Positions 5,274 to 6,491 of a DNA stretch of 6,491 bases are shown piece by piece (the first letter of the stretch is position 1; the number at the start of each line of letters is the position of its first letter). Position numbers and translations under genes: made by a program. Source of the DNA: Deltaproteobacteria bacterium (GTDB taxonomy: Bacteria > Myxococcota > XYA12-FULL-58-9 > JAUUZB01). The stretch lies in assembly GCA_030590185.1 (NCBI GenBank), contig JAUUZB010000246.1, positions 1 through 6,491 of the forward strand, in the 5' to 3' direction. The notes under the pieces are model-generated. The model was not told where the DNA came from. It worked only from the letters and a program-made list of their open reading frames with translations, and searched no databases.

Positions 5274-6491
5274 ATGGCCACCCCGCCCATGCCCCCGGAC
5301 GAGATCGAATCCGCCGCCGCCGCCGGCCTCATCGCCAACGAGCTCGAGCTCGGCATCCTCAAGTCGGAACACCTGCGGGTTACCCTGCTGGCGATCGTCA
5401 CCACCATCTCCCTGTTGGTCACCGGCACGGTCCTGTTGTTCGCGCGCCAACCCTTCGAGCAGATGATCGGCGCCCGGGCGCCCCTAAAGGCGGCGCTCGC
5501 TATGATCGCGGGTTTCCTGGCCTACGAGCTGGTGGTCCGTTTCGCGATCACCAAGGTGATCGCCAAGCGCATGCGCCCCCCGGCGCCCGCCCGCTACGCC
5601 AACGCCGTGATCGAATCGCTCTTGCCAACCGCGCTGCTGCTGTTGATCGGCAGCCACCTGCAGCCGGCCTACACCCTGGTCACCCCGGTGGTGTTGCTCT
5701 ACTTCGTGTTCATCGCCCTGTCGGCCCTGCGCCTGGATTTCCGCCTGTCCCTAGTGACCGGCGTGACGTCGGCCGCCGGCTACCTATTCGTCGTCTTCTT
5801 CTTCCGCGCCGAGCTCGCGGCCAGCGGGCTGCACAACTCTCTCATCATGCCCTGGCCCCACCTCGCCAAGGCGGGGCTGGTGCTCCTCGCCGGCATGGCG
5901 ACCGCCTTCGTGGCGCGGCAAATCCGGGCGCGACTCAGCGAGTCGATCAGCGTGGTGGAGGAGCGCAACCGGGTGGTCAACCTCTTCGGACAACACGTCT
6001 CCCCGCAGGTGGTCAACAAGCTGCTCGACCAACGCGGCGAGTTCGGCAGCGAAACCCGCCACGTCTGCATGATGTTCCTAGATATTCGTAGCTTCACCAC
6101 CTTCTGCGAGGGCAAGACCCCGGAGGAGGTGGTGTCCTTCCTCAACCACCTGTTCGGGTTCATGGTCGACATCATCAACGCCCACGACGGCATCATCAAT
6201 AAGTTCCTCGGCGACGGCTTCATGGCGATCTTCGGCGCGCCCCTCTCCGACGGTCGTGACAGCGCCAACGCGGTGCAGGCGTCGCTCGCCATCCTGGCGC
6301 GCATGGAAGAGGAGCGCAGCGCCGGGCGCATCGGTGACGCCCGTATAGGGATCGGCCTGCACACCGGCCAGGTGATGACCGGCAACGTCGGCTCCACGGC
6401 TCGTAAGGAGTACACGGTGATCGGCGACACCGTGAACCTCGCCGCCCGGATCGAAGGCCTCAACAAACAGTACGAGGCCCAATTCTTGATC
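5274..6491 (+). CDS. Six-helix membrane class III adenylate cyclase, 3' partial
   Basis: The frame is open from the ATG at 5274 to the last base (406 codons, no stop), so only the end is missing. After a 35-residue N-terminus come about six hydrophobic segments (near 36-57, 71-93, 112-128, 132-151, 158-177 and 197-215). A signalling-type helix with LFGQHVSPQVVNKLL (237-251) follows, then the cyclase catalytic domain from about 262. It makes cAMP from ATP on the cytoplasmic face. Metal-binding aspartates are Asp270 (FLDIRSFT) and Asp314 (KFLGDGFMAIFG). The purine-selecting pair is Lys310 and Thr381. Asn388 and Arg392 in YTVIGDTVNLAARIE stabilise the transition state. Lys/Thr in place of Lys/Asp marks class IIIb, some of whose members are stimulated by bicarbonate. 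The membrane domain is not CHASE2, since there is no large extracytoplasmic loop, and I cannot name it. It starts 50 nt after the SPFH-like pair, without overlap, so it may be separately transcribed. A second in-frame ATG (5289) is an alternative start. Confidence 0.93.
   Translation, partial: MATPPMPPDEIESAAAAGLIANELELGILKSEHLRVTLLAIVTTISLLVTGTVLLFARQPFEQMIGARAPLKAALAMIAGFLAYELVVRFAITKVIAKRMRPPAPARYANAVIESLLPTALLLLIGSHLQPAYTLVTPVVLLYFVFIALSALRLDFRLSLVTGVTSAAGYLFVVFFFRAELAASGLHNSLIMPWPHLAKAGLVLLAGMATAFVARQIRARLSESISVVEERNRVVNLFGQHVSPQVVNKLLDQRGEFGSETRHVCMMFLDIRSFTTFCEGKTPEEVVSFLNHLFGFMVDIINAHDGIINKFLGDGFMAIFGAPLSDGRDSANAVQASLAILARMEEERSAGRIGDARIGIGLHTGQVMTGNVGSTARKEYTVIGDTVNLAARIEGLNKQYEAQFLI

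Noticed and set aside
5027..6091. A 354-residue + strand frame overlapping the second SPFH-like gene and the cyclase
   Set aside because: Its translation is Arg/Pro-rich low complexity, and it is out of frame with the cyclase, whose catalytic motifs are unmistakable.
5780..6482. Minus-strand open frames opposite the cyclase
   Set aside because: They are shadows of the cyclase coding sequence with no recognisable domains.

Overview
The window is strongly GC-rich, with G or C at most third codon positions, and every gene I can support lies on the + strand. It looks like a chromosomal stretch of a high-GC Gram-negative-type bacterium. A Myxococcota, Acidobacteriota or deltaproteobacterial-like source would fit the Pro/Ala-rich linker proteins and the membrane-bound class III cyclase, but the sequence alone cannot settle the phylum. 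I see no insertion sequence, CRISPR array, tRNA, rRNA or integrase.

Positions 1-3078 hold central metabolism. The window opens inside an ALDH7-family aldehyde dehydrogenase (5' end missing), whose stop overlaps the start of phosphoglycerate kinase (pgk) by ATGA. Triosephosphate isomerase (tpiA) follows after 10 nt. This resembles the common gap-pgk-tpiA cluster, but with an ALDH7 enzyme rather than phosphorylating GAPDH directly upstream of pgk.

Positions 3079-5223 are the unfamiliar part. A possible 32-residue membrane micro-ORF sits where secG is often found after tpiA. It overlaps by ATGA a 472-residue protein: a helical N-terminal region, a long Pro/Ala/acidic linker, one membrane segment and a C-terminal domain that looks like a diverged SPFH/band 7 fold. 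That gene overlaps by ATGA a 198-residue protein with an N-terminal membrane anchor and a second diverged SPFH-like domain. The two proteins resemble the HflK/HflC pair in layout, but they lack close similarity and the larger one has an unusual cytoplasmic extension. The tight coupling suggests a small membrane complex that I cannot name.

Positions 5274-6491 encode a six-helix membrane protein with a C-terminal class III adenylate cyclase domain, cut by the window end. It is open to the last base, with all visible catalytic residues intact and a Lys/Thr substrate pair typical of class IIIb cyclases. A possible promoter lies close enough to its ATG that the mRNA could be leaderless.
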